Shown piece by piece: positions 38,201 through 46,318 of a stretch of 64,000 nt of DNA (positions within the stretch are counted from its first letter, which is position 1; every line of letters starts with the position of its first letter). Source of the stretch: Persicobacter diffluens (lineage in GTDB: Bacteria; Bacteroidota; Bacteroidia; Cytophagales; Cyclobacteriaceae); contig NZ_BQKE01000004.1 in NCBI RefSeq assembly GCF_036244895.1, positions 310,001 through 374,000 on the forward strand. The letters are read 5' to 3'. The notes beneath the pieces are model-generated. The model worked only from the letters and a program-made list of their open reading frames with translations, ran no database searches and was not told the DNA's origin. The position numbers and the translations under genes were made by a program.

Positions 38201-38368
38201 AAGAGCGAAGCCCGAAGGGTCAGTTACCAATCCTTCAATTTGTTTCTGAGCAAATGTAGGATGGAGAAATAGAGGGCTTAAAACGAATAAAAGGAGCAGA
38301 TACATTTTTCTGAGTCGATGCTCACCTTTCATTTTTAGCCAATGAAATCGTAAAAAATTATTTCTCAT
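35231..38368 (-). CDS. susC: SusC-like TonB-dependent transporter (pectate locus)
   Basis: Outer-membrane importer paired with the SusD protein encoded 5 bp downstream. The 1045-residue protein has a positively charged start and a signal helix (about 22-40, ending PTFAQ), the carboxypeptidase-D-like domain (about 43-115, FALPGVNLIIEGT), EEVVVVGYG at 121-129, a plug (to about 240) and the barrel ending in MGLNVKF. Met13 or Met22 could be the true start; the long N-terminus is odd but common in the family. Upstream, a perfect palindrome TGTTAATTAACA lies 37 bp before the start. Confidence 0.92.
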   Translation of the reverse strand: MRNNFLRFHWLKMKGEHRLRKMYLLLLFVLSPLFLHPTFAQKQIEGLVTDPSGFALPGVNLIIEGTSQGTTTDQYGKFILKLPDGKITLLVSYVGYKEEKILVGNQSMIEIILKEDTETLEEVVVVGYGTVKKSDLTGSIIDVEAKTLTERGTTSPVQALQGAVAGVQINNSTGVVGDNFSITIRGKNTLQDGANSPLFVVDGAIVDNIDFLNPQDIAKMDILKDASSAAIYGSRATNGVVIITTKKGNAIPSGTSITFDSFVGIKTPARLPKMMGSEKWQEYHMSAYLATVSDLESHTPESFYDAVLPLSSNEVLRQRFDDNYYFDWYDAVLKNGIQTNNNVNLTHRNGGSAYTLSLGHQKETGVIENEGIEKLTLRLGMDQEFSKSLKIGANITLAHTEIEQGSSIAMQEAFRLSPMMSPYAIDDNHNEIDGELFLMPGKLTDPSGTMVVNKTSTINPLLEIANSHNVTKDWNLLTNAYVDYKATDWLSFRSAFSSSLRSSRQGLSWGSETQNGTNNGGLPMSEIIQNENFNYTWDNQFNINKEVGIHRFNFLGLQSIFVDRYENSLMSSREQPFDTEFYNVGSGQQGSFYMQNGFQKFQLASFAARLNYALNEKYLLTLTNRWDGSSQLALGNKWASFPSAAVAWKLKSEDFMQDLKFVSDLKVRVSYGVTGNNNVAAYSSMNALTAQSYYNYGAKPVTGWSAATLANKNLGWETTSELNFGLDFSLLDHRIRGSIDIYNRLSDDLLVDQKLPLETGFEIIRANAASVRNKGAEIMLTTTNIKTAKVTWETIFTFSKNVNSIESIYGQSEEVDIGNGWFIGQPIDVHYNYQFDGVWHAHEKDQAESYNQTEGEARVKDINNDGAISPDDDRVFLGSSNPDWTGGIISRLNVGNWDMGLTISTQQGVLAYSPFHENFNNVRDRGRQKLDWGEWYVPENNVGVRAQNSNVLPQPRNEGTYWRNDGVGYYHDASFVKINNISIGYTFPASTLEKVKLSNLRVYANVLNPFVFSAYDGWDPEWAEADLGVGRVSTVVYQMGLNVKF

Positions 38369-38729
38369 GTGTAAAAAAGGTTTTTGTGAAAAAAATAATG
38401 TTAGTGTTAATTAACATTTCCATAAATAGTTTATTTGACATAAAAAGTTAGCTACAAGAGCCAAGGTTGGTTTCAGAAGTATCACTGTTGCTGTTCATTA
38501 GTAATGAAATTATTGATTTACCTGTATGCTTTTCAAGCTGAATTCAGGATTTCGAAAAAATGATATTTAAATATGCTTATTTGGTAAGGATAGACCTTTT
38601 TTGTTGAGAGGGTGACTGGTTAAAAGGTTGTAAATGTGTTATTTTACTCTTTTTTAACGCTGTTTTAATTGATGAGGCCTATAAAAAAAGGCCTCTGGTG
38701 AAAGGCCTTTTTATAAGTATTATAACTAT
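38369..38729. promoter_or_regulatory. susC promoter region with palindromic operator candidate
   Basis: A perfect 12-bp palindrome, TGTTAATTAACA (38405-38416), lies 37-48 bp before the minus-strand susC start. A related TGTTAACA is found upstream of the LacI-family gene (47878-47885) and AGTTAACT upstream of the first KDG kinase (43746-43753). This would suit one uronate-responsive LacI-type repressor. The left end of the gap holds the terminator of the lyase gene. No gene is seen. The regulator-site link is inferred; such AT-rich palindromes can occur by chance. Confidence 0.4.
38682..38713 (-). terminator. Intrinsic terminator after the PL9-PL1 gene
   Basis: On the minus strand, AAAAAGGCCT and AGGCCTTTTT pair over 10 bp around an 8-nt loop and are followed by further T. 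It separates the lyase gene from the downstream susC, which must have its own promoter. Confidence 0.88.
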
Positions 38730-41700
38730 TTATTTTTTAATAAAAACTTTGAAGTTGGTATATCCAGATGTTCGTAATTGTATTATATAGGTTCCCGGGC
38801 TTAGGTCGCCTACATATATACGATTTTCTAACAGTCCATCCATTTTTAGATACTCTCTTCCTCCCAAATCAAGAATTCTCAACTGACCGCTTTGTAATTG
38901 ATCATTTTCCAATTCATAATACAGGAATTCTGAAGTTGGGTTGGGGTATACCAATAGCTGGGGTAAATTAGCTTGTTCGCCAAAAATTCGCTGATTTTGC
39001 GCAATTTTACCGACCCCTGCATTAGCTAATACATACTGAGGAACTTCAGCACTTGAGATTAGGGCATTTGAATACGGATAAGGAATGTTGGCTACACAAC
39101 TAAGGGGTTCATAAACATCATCCCTTGATAAATCCCAACTGACATTGTCAAAGCTATTGCCTATTTCTTCTGTCTTCCCTAAAGTACTGGTATAAGCCGA
39201 AACGATGGGGTTATGTGAGTTTTTGAAATAGTTGTTTTCCACTTTTAAACAAGCCCCCATTCTACTATTAATTCCCGTGGACACTACACCTAAATAATAG
39301 TTATTAAATATATGGCCATTTCCGTGGCGGAAAAGGGGCATTCTGGAATTGACATTTTCAAACAGGTTGTGGTGCATAGTCAGCTTACGGTCATGACTAT
39401 CACTGGAAGAAGAACCCACGAGCATCATTTTCCAGCTATCATGTAAATAATTATAGGAGTAAGTAATGTATTCGGAATCTGATTTGGCATCCAGTAGCCC
39501 ATCGTAGTAATCTTTATCAACACCCTGATATTCTGCATAAAGCTCGCAATGATCAATCCAGATATGATCCGTCGGACCTTCAATGCTGATAGCGTCCTTA
39601 TCCCCGATATTCACGTGGTGTACAATCACATTTTGTACAATGATATTTCCGGATTTTACGATCTTTATTCCAATACCGTTAAACTCTCCTGAAGTGCCTA
39701 CTCCTATGATGGAAACATCACGAACCTCTTTGATATCAATTTTCGAGGCGCTTGTGGTATTTGATGGGGTAATGGTACCGTTAACATAGATGGTTATGGG
39801 CTCAGTAATGATGCCTTTTCGCTTTTGATAAATTAAATCCAGGATACAGTCGCCCGTATTACAGGTATAACTAAGGCCTCCTTGTCCTCCGGTAGTGCCA
39901 CCATTCATAGCAGCATAACCCACAGGTCCATCGGTGGAGGGTGGATTAGTACCACCTTCCTGACTGAAATTGGCCACTACGGTTTTATGGTTATCCATCG
40001 TCAGAGAAAGTGGGTTACTCGCACTGCTTACATCTCCGGACCATCCTGTAAAAATGTAACCGTTTGATGGGCTGGCTGTAATTTCTACTATACTTCCTGC
40101 GGCATAGCTTCCGCTGCCTGGGTTAACACTACCATTTCCATTAGTCGATACGTTGAGGTTGTAGTAATCCTCAGCTGGGTTATCGGTACCGGTGGCATAG
40201 TATACTTCAAATTCTGCAATTTTTGGTGCACTATTGGCATCAGTGATTACCAGGTTGATTTTACTTAGGCTTACCTCTTCGAATGAAATTAACTTCTCAG
40301 TGCCAAGGCCATTTCCGGTGGCTAAAGTATTACCGTTATCATGATTCACAATACTCCAATTTCCCACCACATCGCCAATTTCTTTAATGATGACGGTATT
40401 ACAAGTGACCTTGCTTCCCCACTTCACGGAAATTCGTTCATTATTTGTTCCGGAAGGTTCCCAGGAAGTACTTAGGTTTCCATCCCTGACATTGCCATAA
40501 GAACTACCGTTACCTTTGCTGCTACCATCTGCACCCGGGCTTGGACCGCTAATGGCTAAATTATCCCCCAAGTCGACGGAGGTCGTTTGCTCTATGAAAT
40601 TCGCAGTGATGTTCTTGTGTCCATCTACGGTAATCTGTAAAGGGTTATTGCTGCTATTAATATCTCCCGACCAGCCATTAAACTTCCAACCCTGTTCCGG
40701 GCTGGCCGAAATGGATAGGCTGCTTCCCTCCGCATAGCTGCCAGAGGGAGGATTTACGCTGCCTTGCCCCTGAATATTGACTTGTACATTATATTCGGCG
40801 ATGGCGCTTTCTTCAAAATTGGCGGTAATATTTTTGTCACTGTCCATGGTGATTTGCAATGGATTCTCGGATCCGGAGGCATCACCACCCCAATGGCTGA
40901 ACTGATAGCCTTCGGCTGCAGTGGCTTCAATACTAAGGCTGGTGCCTTCCTCATAATTTCCACCTTCCAGGCTTAAATTGCCCTGCCCTGAAATACTGGT
41001 TGTCAATTTATAGGTGAGCGGGGATACCGTTCCATCTGCGAGATATACTTCAAATTCTGCAATTTTTGGAGCTGAAGAAGCGCTTAAAATTTCCAGGTTG
41101 ATCTTGGAAAGATTTACTTCTGAGAATGTAATTACTTTGGAGGATCCCAGACCGCTACCACTATTTAAAATTTCATCTGTATCATGGTTTTTTAATTGCC
41201 AACTACCCACCACATCACCAATTTCTTTAATAATGACCGTATTACAACTCACACTTCCAGACCATTTTATGGAGATTCGCTCATTGGAGGAAGACCCTGG
41301 CTGCCAGTAGGAGGTCAGGTCTCCATCCCGACTGTTTCCATATGAAGTGCCACTGGCTTTACTGGAACCATCCGCTCCGGCGCCTGAACCTGTTATCGCT
41401 AAATTTGATCCCAGCTCTCCGGGAGTAGTTCCGCCTCCATTATCACCCTCTTCTTCAAAGATAGCGGTGACCGACTTGTTGCTGTTCATGTTGAGGCTAA
41501 TGGGATTGGAGGTTCCGCTGATATCTCCTGACCAGGAGGCAAATACCCAGCCTTCCGATGCGGTAGCTTGCAGATTGATCACCGAGTTGGCGTCAAAAGT
41601 TCCGGAAGAAGGAGAAACGCTTCCTGCTCCGCTAATGGTAGTGGTGAGCTGATAAGAGGAGGGTGGGTTAACTTCCCCACCATATTCAATGGCTCCTAAG

Positions 41701-42917
41701 TCAGGTGCTGATCCGTTATATCCCAAGCCAGTGTCAGTGCAACCGGCATCGATGAGCTTACTTCCGGCTGCCAGGTGTAAAAAACCATTGCTGATAGGAT
41801 CTTTATCCGGGCCTGGGGTCATCGTTTGGAAATCGGAACTGCTGGCGGATATCGTCCAATTCCAACTACTATTGGTATCGTCCAATGCATTACAACTTTC
41901 CGGAGCATTCCCTCGGATTCTATCCGTATGCGCACCATTCAGAGTGATGTTATTGCGCCAGATATGGGTAGCATTATCTCTGGTGTGATAATTATAGTCT
42001 TGATTGTTGTAAGAGGTATTGTTGTAGAATTTTATGCTTCCTACATTTCCATTATCTGTAAAACCATGTTTTCCATTGTTAAATGCGATGCAGTTTTTTA
42101 CGATGTGATTAATATTATGAGCTGAGGACCCTAATTTATAGCCATTTTTATCGCCTCCGCCTGAAGTACTTCCATCGCTTAATGTACCATTATGATGGGC
42201 AATACAATTTTCGAAAGTGACGATCCCTATCGGGCCGGTAGAGGATTTGGTGTAAAGGTCCCATCCATCATCAATATTATGATGCGCTACACATCCCCTA
42301 AAAATATTCCCTTCCCCGGAAGTGAGTTTAGCGGCAAAGCCATCGGCATCCTCATTACCGCTATCCGCATTGTCATGAGACTCACAATTCAGGATAAGAT
42401 TATGAGAGGGCCATTCGGAAATGGAATTGGCACTGGTGTTATAGCGGCTCAGCTGCAGGCCAGTATCATGGTTATATCGGAAAACACATTCCTCTATAAT
42501 GCAATGATTTCCTGAAAGGAGCATGCCGTTGTCTCCCGCTTTTTCTATAATTATTCCTTTCCAATGCCAATAATAGGCATCCTGAACGATCCCCCGACTG
42601 GAAGAATTTTCAATATCATCAAATTGTAAAATGGGGGTTTCTCCCTCATAAGCAAATACGCTAATCATGGCGGAGGCGGAACCATTTTTGCTGCGATCAA
42701 TCATAAAGGTATTGCCCATTGAATAAGTACCACCCCTGAGGTAGATATAATCACCAGCCTGTATAACACTGACAGCTTTTGCGAAAGTTTTAAAAGGGTT
42801 ACTGATACTTCCACTTTGGCTGTCGTTTCCGGAAGGGGAGACATAATAGTCTGCGGCCCTGGCAGAACTCATGATGAGACACAGCAAGGCTACAAATATT
42901 TTAAATTTTATCTTCAT
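38730..42917 (-). CDS. Bimodular pectate lyase: PL9 + PL1 with binding modules, T9SS-secreted
   Basis: Cuts polygalacturonate by Ca-dependent beta-elimination with two different catalytic domains in one 1395-residue secreted protein. Order: signal peptide (1-21); PL9 beta-helix (about 22-412) with DADGFAAK at 190-197, the Ca segment NIDDGWD at 214-220 and the likely catalytic Lys261 in NGYKLGS; InlB-type repeat (about 422-488); F5/8-like binding module (about 502-626); two InlB-type repeats (about 635-702, 708-774); second F5/8-like module (about 783-906); fourth InlB-type repeat (about 918-985); PL1 (about 997-1300) with IWIDHCE and the RxPxxR motif Arg1192-Pro1194-Arg1197; T9SS sorting domain (about 1322-1395, LLVYPNPTSEF to VFIKK). 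Single gene with its own terminator, adjacent to susCD. Confidence 0.9.
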   Translation of the reverse strand: MKIKFKIFVALLCLIMSSARAADYYVSPSGNDSQSGSISNPFKTFAKAVSVIQAGDYIYLRGGTYSMGNTFMIDRSKNGSASAMISVFAYEGETPILQFDDIENSSSRGIVQDAYYWHWKGIIIEKAGDNGMLLSGNHCIIEECVFRYNHDTGLQLSRYNTSANSISEWPSHNLILNCESHDNADSGNEDADGFAAKLTSGEGNIFRGCVAHHNIDDGWDLYTKSSTGPIGIVTFENCIAHHNGTLSDGSTSGGGDKNGYKLGSSAHNINHIVKNCIAFNNGKHGFTDNGNVGSIKFYNNTSYNNQDYNYHTRDNATHIWRNNITLNGAHTDRIRGNAPESCNALDDTNSSWNWTISASSSDFQTMTPGPDKDPISNGFLHLAAGSKLIDAGCTDTGLGYNGSAPDLGAIEYGGEVNPPSSYQLTTTISGAGSVSPSSGTFDANSVINLQATASEGWVFASWSGDISGTSNPISLNMNSNKSVTAIFEEEGDNGGGTTPGELGSNLAITGSGAGADGSSKASGTSYGNSRDGDLTSYWQPGSSSNERISIKWSGSVSCNTVIIKEIGDVVGSWQLKNHDTDEILNSGSGLGSSKVITFSEVNLSKINLEILSASSAPKIAEFEVYLADGTVSPLTYKLTTSISGQGNLSLEGGNYEEGTSLSIEATAAEGYQFSHWGGDASGSENPLQITMDSDKNITANFEESAIAEYNVQVNIQGQGSVNPPSGSYAEGSSLSISASPEQGWKFNGWSGDINSSNNPLQITVDGHKNITANFIEQTTSVDLGDNLAISGPSPGADGSSKGNGSSYGNVRDGNLSTSWEPSGTNNERISVKWGSKVTCNTVIIKEIGDVVGNWSIVNHDNGNTLATGNGLGTEKLISFEEVSLSKINLVITDANSAPKIAEFEVYYATGTDNPAEDYYNLNVSTNGNGSVNPGSGSYAAGSIVEITASPSNGYIFTGWSGDVSSASNPLSLTMDNHKTVVANFSQEGGTNPPSTDGPVGYAAMNGGTTGGQGGLSYTCNTGDCILDLIYQKRKGIITEPITIYVNGTITPSNTTSASKIDIKEVRDVSIIGVGTSGEFNGIGIKIVKSGNIIVQNVIVHHVNIGDKDAISIEGPTDHIWIDHCELYAEYQGVDKDYYDGLLDAKSDSEYITYSYNYLHDSWKMMLVGSSSSDSHDRKLTMHHNLFENVNSRMPLFRHGNGHIFNNYYLGVVSTGINSRMGACLKVENNYFKNSHNPIVSAYTSTLGKTEEIGNSFDNVSWDLSRDDVYEPLSCVANIPYPYSNALISSAEVPQYVLANAGVGKIAQNQRIFGEQANLPQLLVYPNPTSEFLYYELENDQLQSGQLRILDLGGREYLKMDGLLENRIYVGDLSPGTYIIQLRTSGYTNFKVFIKK

Positions 42918-43881
42918 TTTATTTTCTATTTTATTCCTTACGGAATAGGGTTCATTAAAAAAATTTGTGAAGATTATGGCCTAGGAACATAATCAATAAA
43001 TACTATTGGATATCCATATCTATTTTAATGACTTTCTCATGACGATGTCAAGGTGATTAGGTATAAATACCTAAAAACCGCTGAATAGGGCAAAAAGAAT
43101 TTTTTTTGGGCTTTTAAATGCGTGGAATTGAGTTGGGTTAGTATTCAACCAAGTTATTAACCTGCAAATTTAGAGGGCTTGATGTAATGTGCTGCATTTC
43201 AGTAAACTATGGGTGGTTTTGATGATTGTTTCCTGAATCAATTTCGGCTATGCCTACTTTCTGCTCATTCCTCTGTTACCTAAAAAAAAATCGACTCCGG
43301 GAATTCTTCCCTCAGTTTAATCGCCTTGCAGCCCAACAAGAATTGAAGCATGAACAATTCGGCTTAAGAGTGTATTTTGAAGCACACCATTCAGCTGCAA
43401 ATTCGAATTATTGGAAGCGATTTCGGATAATTTCTTATAATAGCGATGCTATTCTCTCAAAAAAAGCCTGTATCGCTTCTGCAATAATCAAATTTTCGAT
43501 ACGAATTTTGATCTTTAAACACGCTCCAAGCAATCAAAATATTTTGGAGCACGCTATATAAGTATGACAGGGGTAGCAAATTTGAGTTTTCAAATAATGA
43601 TTACACTGATTGCCTTTTTTAAACCCTTTGATTGCTGAGGCTGCTCCCTTAATTGCATTTCTATTCTGCGTTAAATACACGTAAAATCACAGCAATCGAT
43701 AGCAAAATAGACATAGGGGATAACATAAAGCGCTAATAATAAATGAGTTAACTTTATTTATCTTTTTTGATTACCGCATATCTCACCTCTTCTATACTTT
43801 TGATTGACTTTTAAATCAACAGTATGTTTATGGGAAGCCGGAGCGTATTTTTTCCGGGAAGGCTATCCGAATTTTTTGAAA
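42918..43881. other. Divergent intergenic region with palindromic repeat copy B
   Basis: Separates the minus-strand lyase from the plus-strand KDG kinase genes and must hold both promoters. Copy B of repeat family 1 is at 43368-43527. A plus-strand frame at 43226-43561 spans the repeat and is not a gene. The palindrome AGTTAACT lies at 43746-43753. The frame of the kinase gene is open back to a TTG at 43804, but the ATG at 43882 is preferred. Confidence 0.5.
43368..43527 (+). repeat. Dispersed palindromic repeat family 1, copy B
   Basis: GAGTGTATTTTGAAGC end, GCAAATTCGAATTATTGGAA, GCGATTTCGGATAATTTCT, TAGCGATGCTATTCTCTCAA, TATCGCTTCTGCAATAATC, ACGAATTTTGATC, and AAACACGCTCC end. Plus orientation, like copy A. 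It is preceded by AACAATTCGGCTTAA, a short stretch that also precedes copy A. Confidence 0.75.
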
Positions 43882-44880
43882 ATGGGACGAATCATTACTT
43901 TTGGAGAGATACTCCTTTGTTTATCTGCGCCTGGTGCTGCCCGCCTGAAACAGTCTAAAATCTTGGAAATCGATTTTGGTGGGGCAGAGGCGAATGTTGC
44001 GGTGTCCTTGGCTCAGTTTGAAGAAGAGGTGAGCTTTGTTTCCCGCCTTCCGGAAAATGATATGTCAGCCCAGGCCAAAATGTCTTTAAAAAGTTTTGGG
44101 GTGGATGTTAAGCCTATTTTAAAGGGAGGAAACCGGATGGGACTATATTATTATGAAAATGGGGCGGTATATCGAAGTGGAAAGGTGATCTATGACCGTG
44201 ACTTTTCTTCTATGGCCACTATTGCTCCGGGAATGGTGGACTGGGATAAGGTTTTTGAGGGAGCAGATTGGTTCCATTGGACCGGCATTAGTCCGGCACT
44301 TTCTGAATCTGCTTATTATACTACTCTTGAAGCCTTGAAAGAGGCTAAATTTAGAGGGATTACCATTTCCGGTGATTATAATTATAGATCTAATTTATGG
44401 AATTGGGGAAAGGGGCATACTGAAGTGATGCCCGAATTACTCCAGTATTGTGATATTATGTCCGGCATTCACCCTGATGTGGATATTGTAAAGGAAGGCT
44501 TAAGTGATGCTCTTTTTGAACAGGCCGGAGAAGAAATGTTGGGCCAGTATCCAAATTGTAAAATGGTGGTTTTTACCAGTCGTGGATCGGTCTCAGCCAG
44601 CCATAATTTATGGAGTGGTGCACTTTATGATGGAGGAAAGGTGTATAGAAGTAAGCAATATAATTTAACGCATATTGTGGATCGAGTGGGTACAGGGGAT
44701 GCTTTCATGGCAGGTTTAATCTATGGATTAAGGAATTTGAAAGATAAGCAGGAGGCGGTGGAGTTCGCCACAGCTTCTTCTGCTTTGAAGCATTTTATCC
44801 CGGGTGACCAAAATATTTGTACTATTGAGGAGGTACATAAGTTAGTTTACGAAGATCAAAGGGGTTTAATAAGTCGTTAG
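43882..44880 (+). CDS. kdgK: 2-keto-3-deoxygluconate kinase-like protein (divergent paralog)
   Basis: PfkB-family sugar kinase. A functional enzyme would phosphorylate KDG to KDPG. From the ATG at 43882 it has 332 residues and starts MGRIITFGEILLCLSAPG. The frame is open back to TTG 43804, but homology with the next gene begins here. The C-terminal anion hole and base are kept (DRVGTGDAF, Asp273) and DYNYRSNLW is present. However, the segment matching GNEED of its neighbour reads GIHPD (Ile196, His197), so the family NxxE-type Mg/phosphate motif is lost. It may be a kinase with altered substrate, weak activity, or a regulatory paralog. It lies 147 bp before the better-conserved copy. Confidence 0.75.
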   Translation: MGRIITFGEILLCLSAPGAARLKQSKILEIDFGGAEANVAVSLAQFEEEVSFVSRLPENDMSAQAKMSLKSFGVDVKPILKGGNRMGLYYYENGAVYRSGKVIYDRDFSSMATIAPGMVDWDKVFEGADWFHWTGISPALSESAYYTTLEALKEAKFRGITISGDYNYRSNLWNWGKGHTEVMPELLQYCDIMSGIHPDVDIVKEGLSDALFEQAGEEMLGQYPNCKMVVFTSRGSVSASHNLWSGALYDGGKVYRSKQYNLTHIVDRVGTGDAFMAGLIYGLRNLKDKQEAVEFATASSALKHFIPGDQNICTIEEVHKLVYEDQRGLISR

Positions 44881-45027
44881 GAGCGTTGAGTAAAGCGCAT
44901 AGTCTGATTTATATATAGAATCAATATTTAGCATTCTCCTAATATGGAATTTCAACATTATTATCCATATACAGGGGTATCAGTTAATGAAAGTAAATAT
45001 ATTTTTTGAGATAATAAATACAGCAAA

Positions 45028-46065
45028 ATGAAAAAGATTGTAACTTTTGGAGAGATCATGTTGCGATTAGCGACGCCAGGTTATCTGAGATTTCATCAGG
45101 CATCAGAATTTGAGGCTACCTATGGTGGAGGAGAATCTAATGTGGCGGTGTCTCTGGCTAATTATGGTATGAATGCTGAGTTTGTCACTCGATTGCCACA
45201 AAATGATATTGGGGATGCTGCCATTAAGCGATTGCGTAGCTATAATGTGGGGACTGAAAATATTGTGATCGGTGGAGATCGGTTAGGGATATATTTTTTA
45301 GAGACCGGTGCGGTATCCAGAGGTTCCAAGGTCGTGTATGATCGGGCAAATTCTGCTATAGCTGAGATACAACCCGGTATGGTGAATTGGAAGGCGGTAT
45401 TTGCAGATGCCCAGTGGTTTCATTGGACGGGGATCACTCCGGCTTTGTCTCAGGGCGCAGCAGATGCTTTAAAGGAGGCCCTTTCGGTAGCCAAGGAGAT
45501 GGGGATTACTGTTTCTTGTGATTTGAATTACCGTGCAAAATTATGGAAATATGGAAAGGCTTGTCATGAGGTGATGCCGGATTTGGTAGCCTTGACTGAT
45601 ATTGTTTTGGGAAATGAAGAAGATGCGGAAATGGCACTTCATATTAAGCCGGATGGGGTTGACGTTACTGGGGGCCATGTGGATGGAGAAGCCTATCTTT
45701 CGGTATCTAAGAAAATTATGGAAAAATTCCCGCGTGTAAAGAAAGTGATTACGACGCTACGCGGATCCATAAATGCGAACCACAACACCTGGGAAGGGGT
45801 GCTGTATGATGGTGAACAATTATTCAAGTCTGCCAGAAAATATGATATTACACATATTGTGGATCGTGTGGGTGGAGGAGATTCATTTATGGGCGGTCTA
45901 ATATGTGGTTTAATAAATTTCGCAGGAGATGATCAGAAGGCATTAGATTTTGCAGTAGCTGCCAGCTGTTTAAAACATACCATAAAAGGTGATTTTAATC
46001 TGGTAACGATTGAAGAAGTTTTAAAATTAATGGGCGGTGACGCTTCCGGGCGAGTAGCACGTTAA
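45028..46065 (+). CDS. kdgK: 2-keto-3-deoxygluconate kinase
   Basis: Phosphorylates 2-keto-3-deoxygluconate to KDPG in the uronate pathway. The 345-residue PfkB-family kinase has MKKIVTFGEIMLRLATPG, the substrate pocket GGGESNVAVSLANYG, DLNYRAKLW, the GNEED motif with Asn196, and the catalytic Asp285 in DRVGGGDSFMGG. It is clearly paralogous to the gene just upstream but keeps all the motifs. Its stop codon is immediately followed by palindromic repeat copy D, then by the KDPG aldolase gene. Confidence 0.9.
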   Translation: MKKIVTFGEIMLRLATPGYLRFHQASEFEATYGGGESNVAVSLANYGMNAEFVTRLPQNDIGDAAIKRLRSYNVGTENIVIGGDRLGIYFLETGAVSRGSKVVYDRANSAIAEIQPGMVNWKAVFADAQWFHWTGITPALSQGAADALKEALSVAKEMGITVSCDLNYRAKLWKYGKACHEVMPDLVALTDIVLGNEEDAEMALHIKPDGVDVTGGHVDGEAYLSVSKKIMEKFPRVKKVITTLRGSINANHNTWEGVLYDGEQLFKSARKYDITHIVDRVGGGDSFMGGLICGLINFAGDDQKALDFAVAASCLKHTIKGDFNLVTIEEVLKLMGGDASGRVAR

Positions 46066-46225
46066 AGCGTGTTTGAATGCCAAAATTCGCAGCGAAAGTT
46101 TGATTATTGAAGAAGTGATACCCGATTATTTTGAGAGAATAGCATTACTATTGTTGAGAAATGTGCCAAAATCGCTTCCCAAAATTCGAATTTGCTGCCG
46201 GATGGTGTGTTTTTAAACATGTTCT
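46066..46225 (-). repeat. Dispersed palindromic repeat family 1, copy D
   Basis: Starts AGCGTGTTTGAATGCC directly after the kinase stop and ends GTGTGTTTTTAAACATG. The centre has GATACCCGATTATTTTGAGA and GAATAGCATTACTATTG. Reverse orientation relative to copies A and B. Inside a plus-strand operon between kdgK and eda, it would be part of the messenger. Confidence 0.78.
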
Positions 46226-46318
46226 ATAGATAAGTATTTGATTTCGCATTTCATTATTTGATTCGGGGGTTGCTCCTTTTGGTCCTTCAGGAACACTCCC
46301 GATATAATTTACAACATT

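Noticed and set aside
43226..43561. 111-codon plus-strand frame
   Set aside because: It runs through palindromic repeat copy B and its flank; the product is low in family-like features and other repeat copies do not keep the frame.
43804..43881. TTG start of the first KDG kinase
   Set aside because: The 26 extra residues have no counterpart in the paralog next to it.
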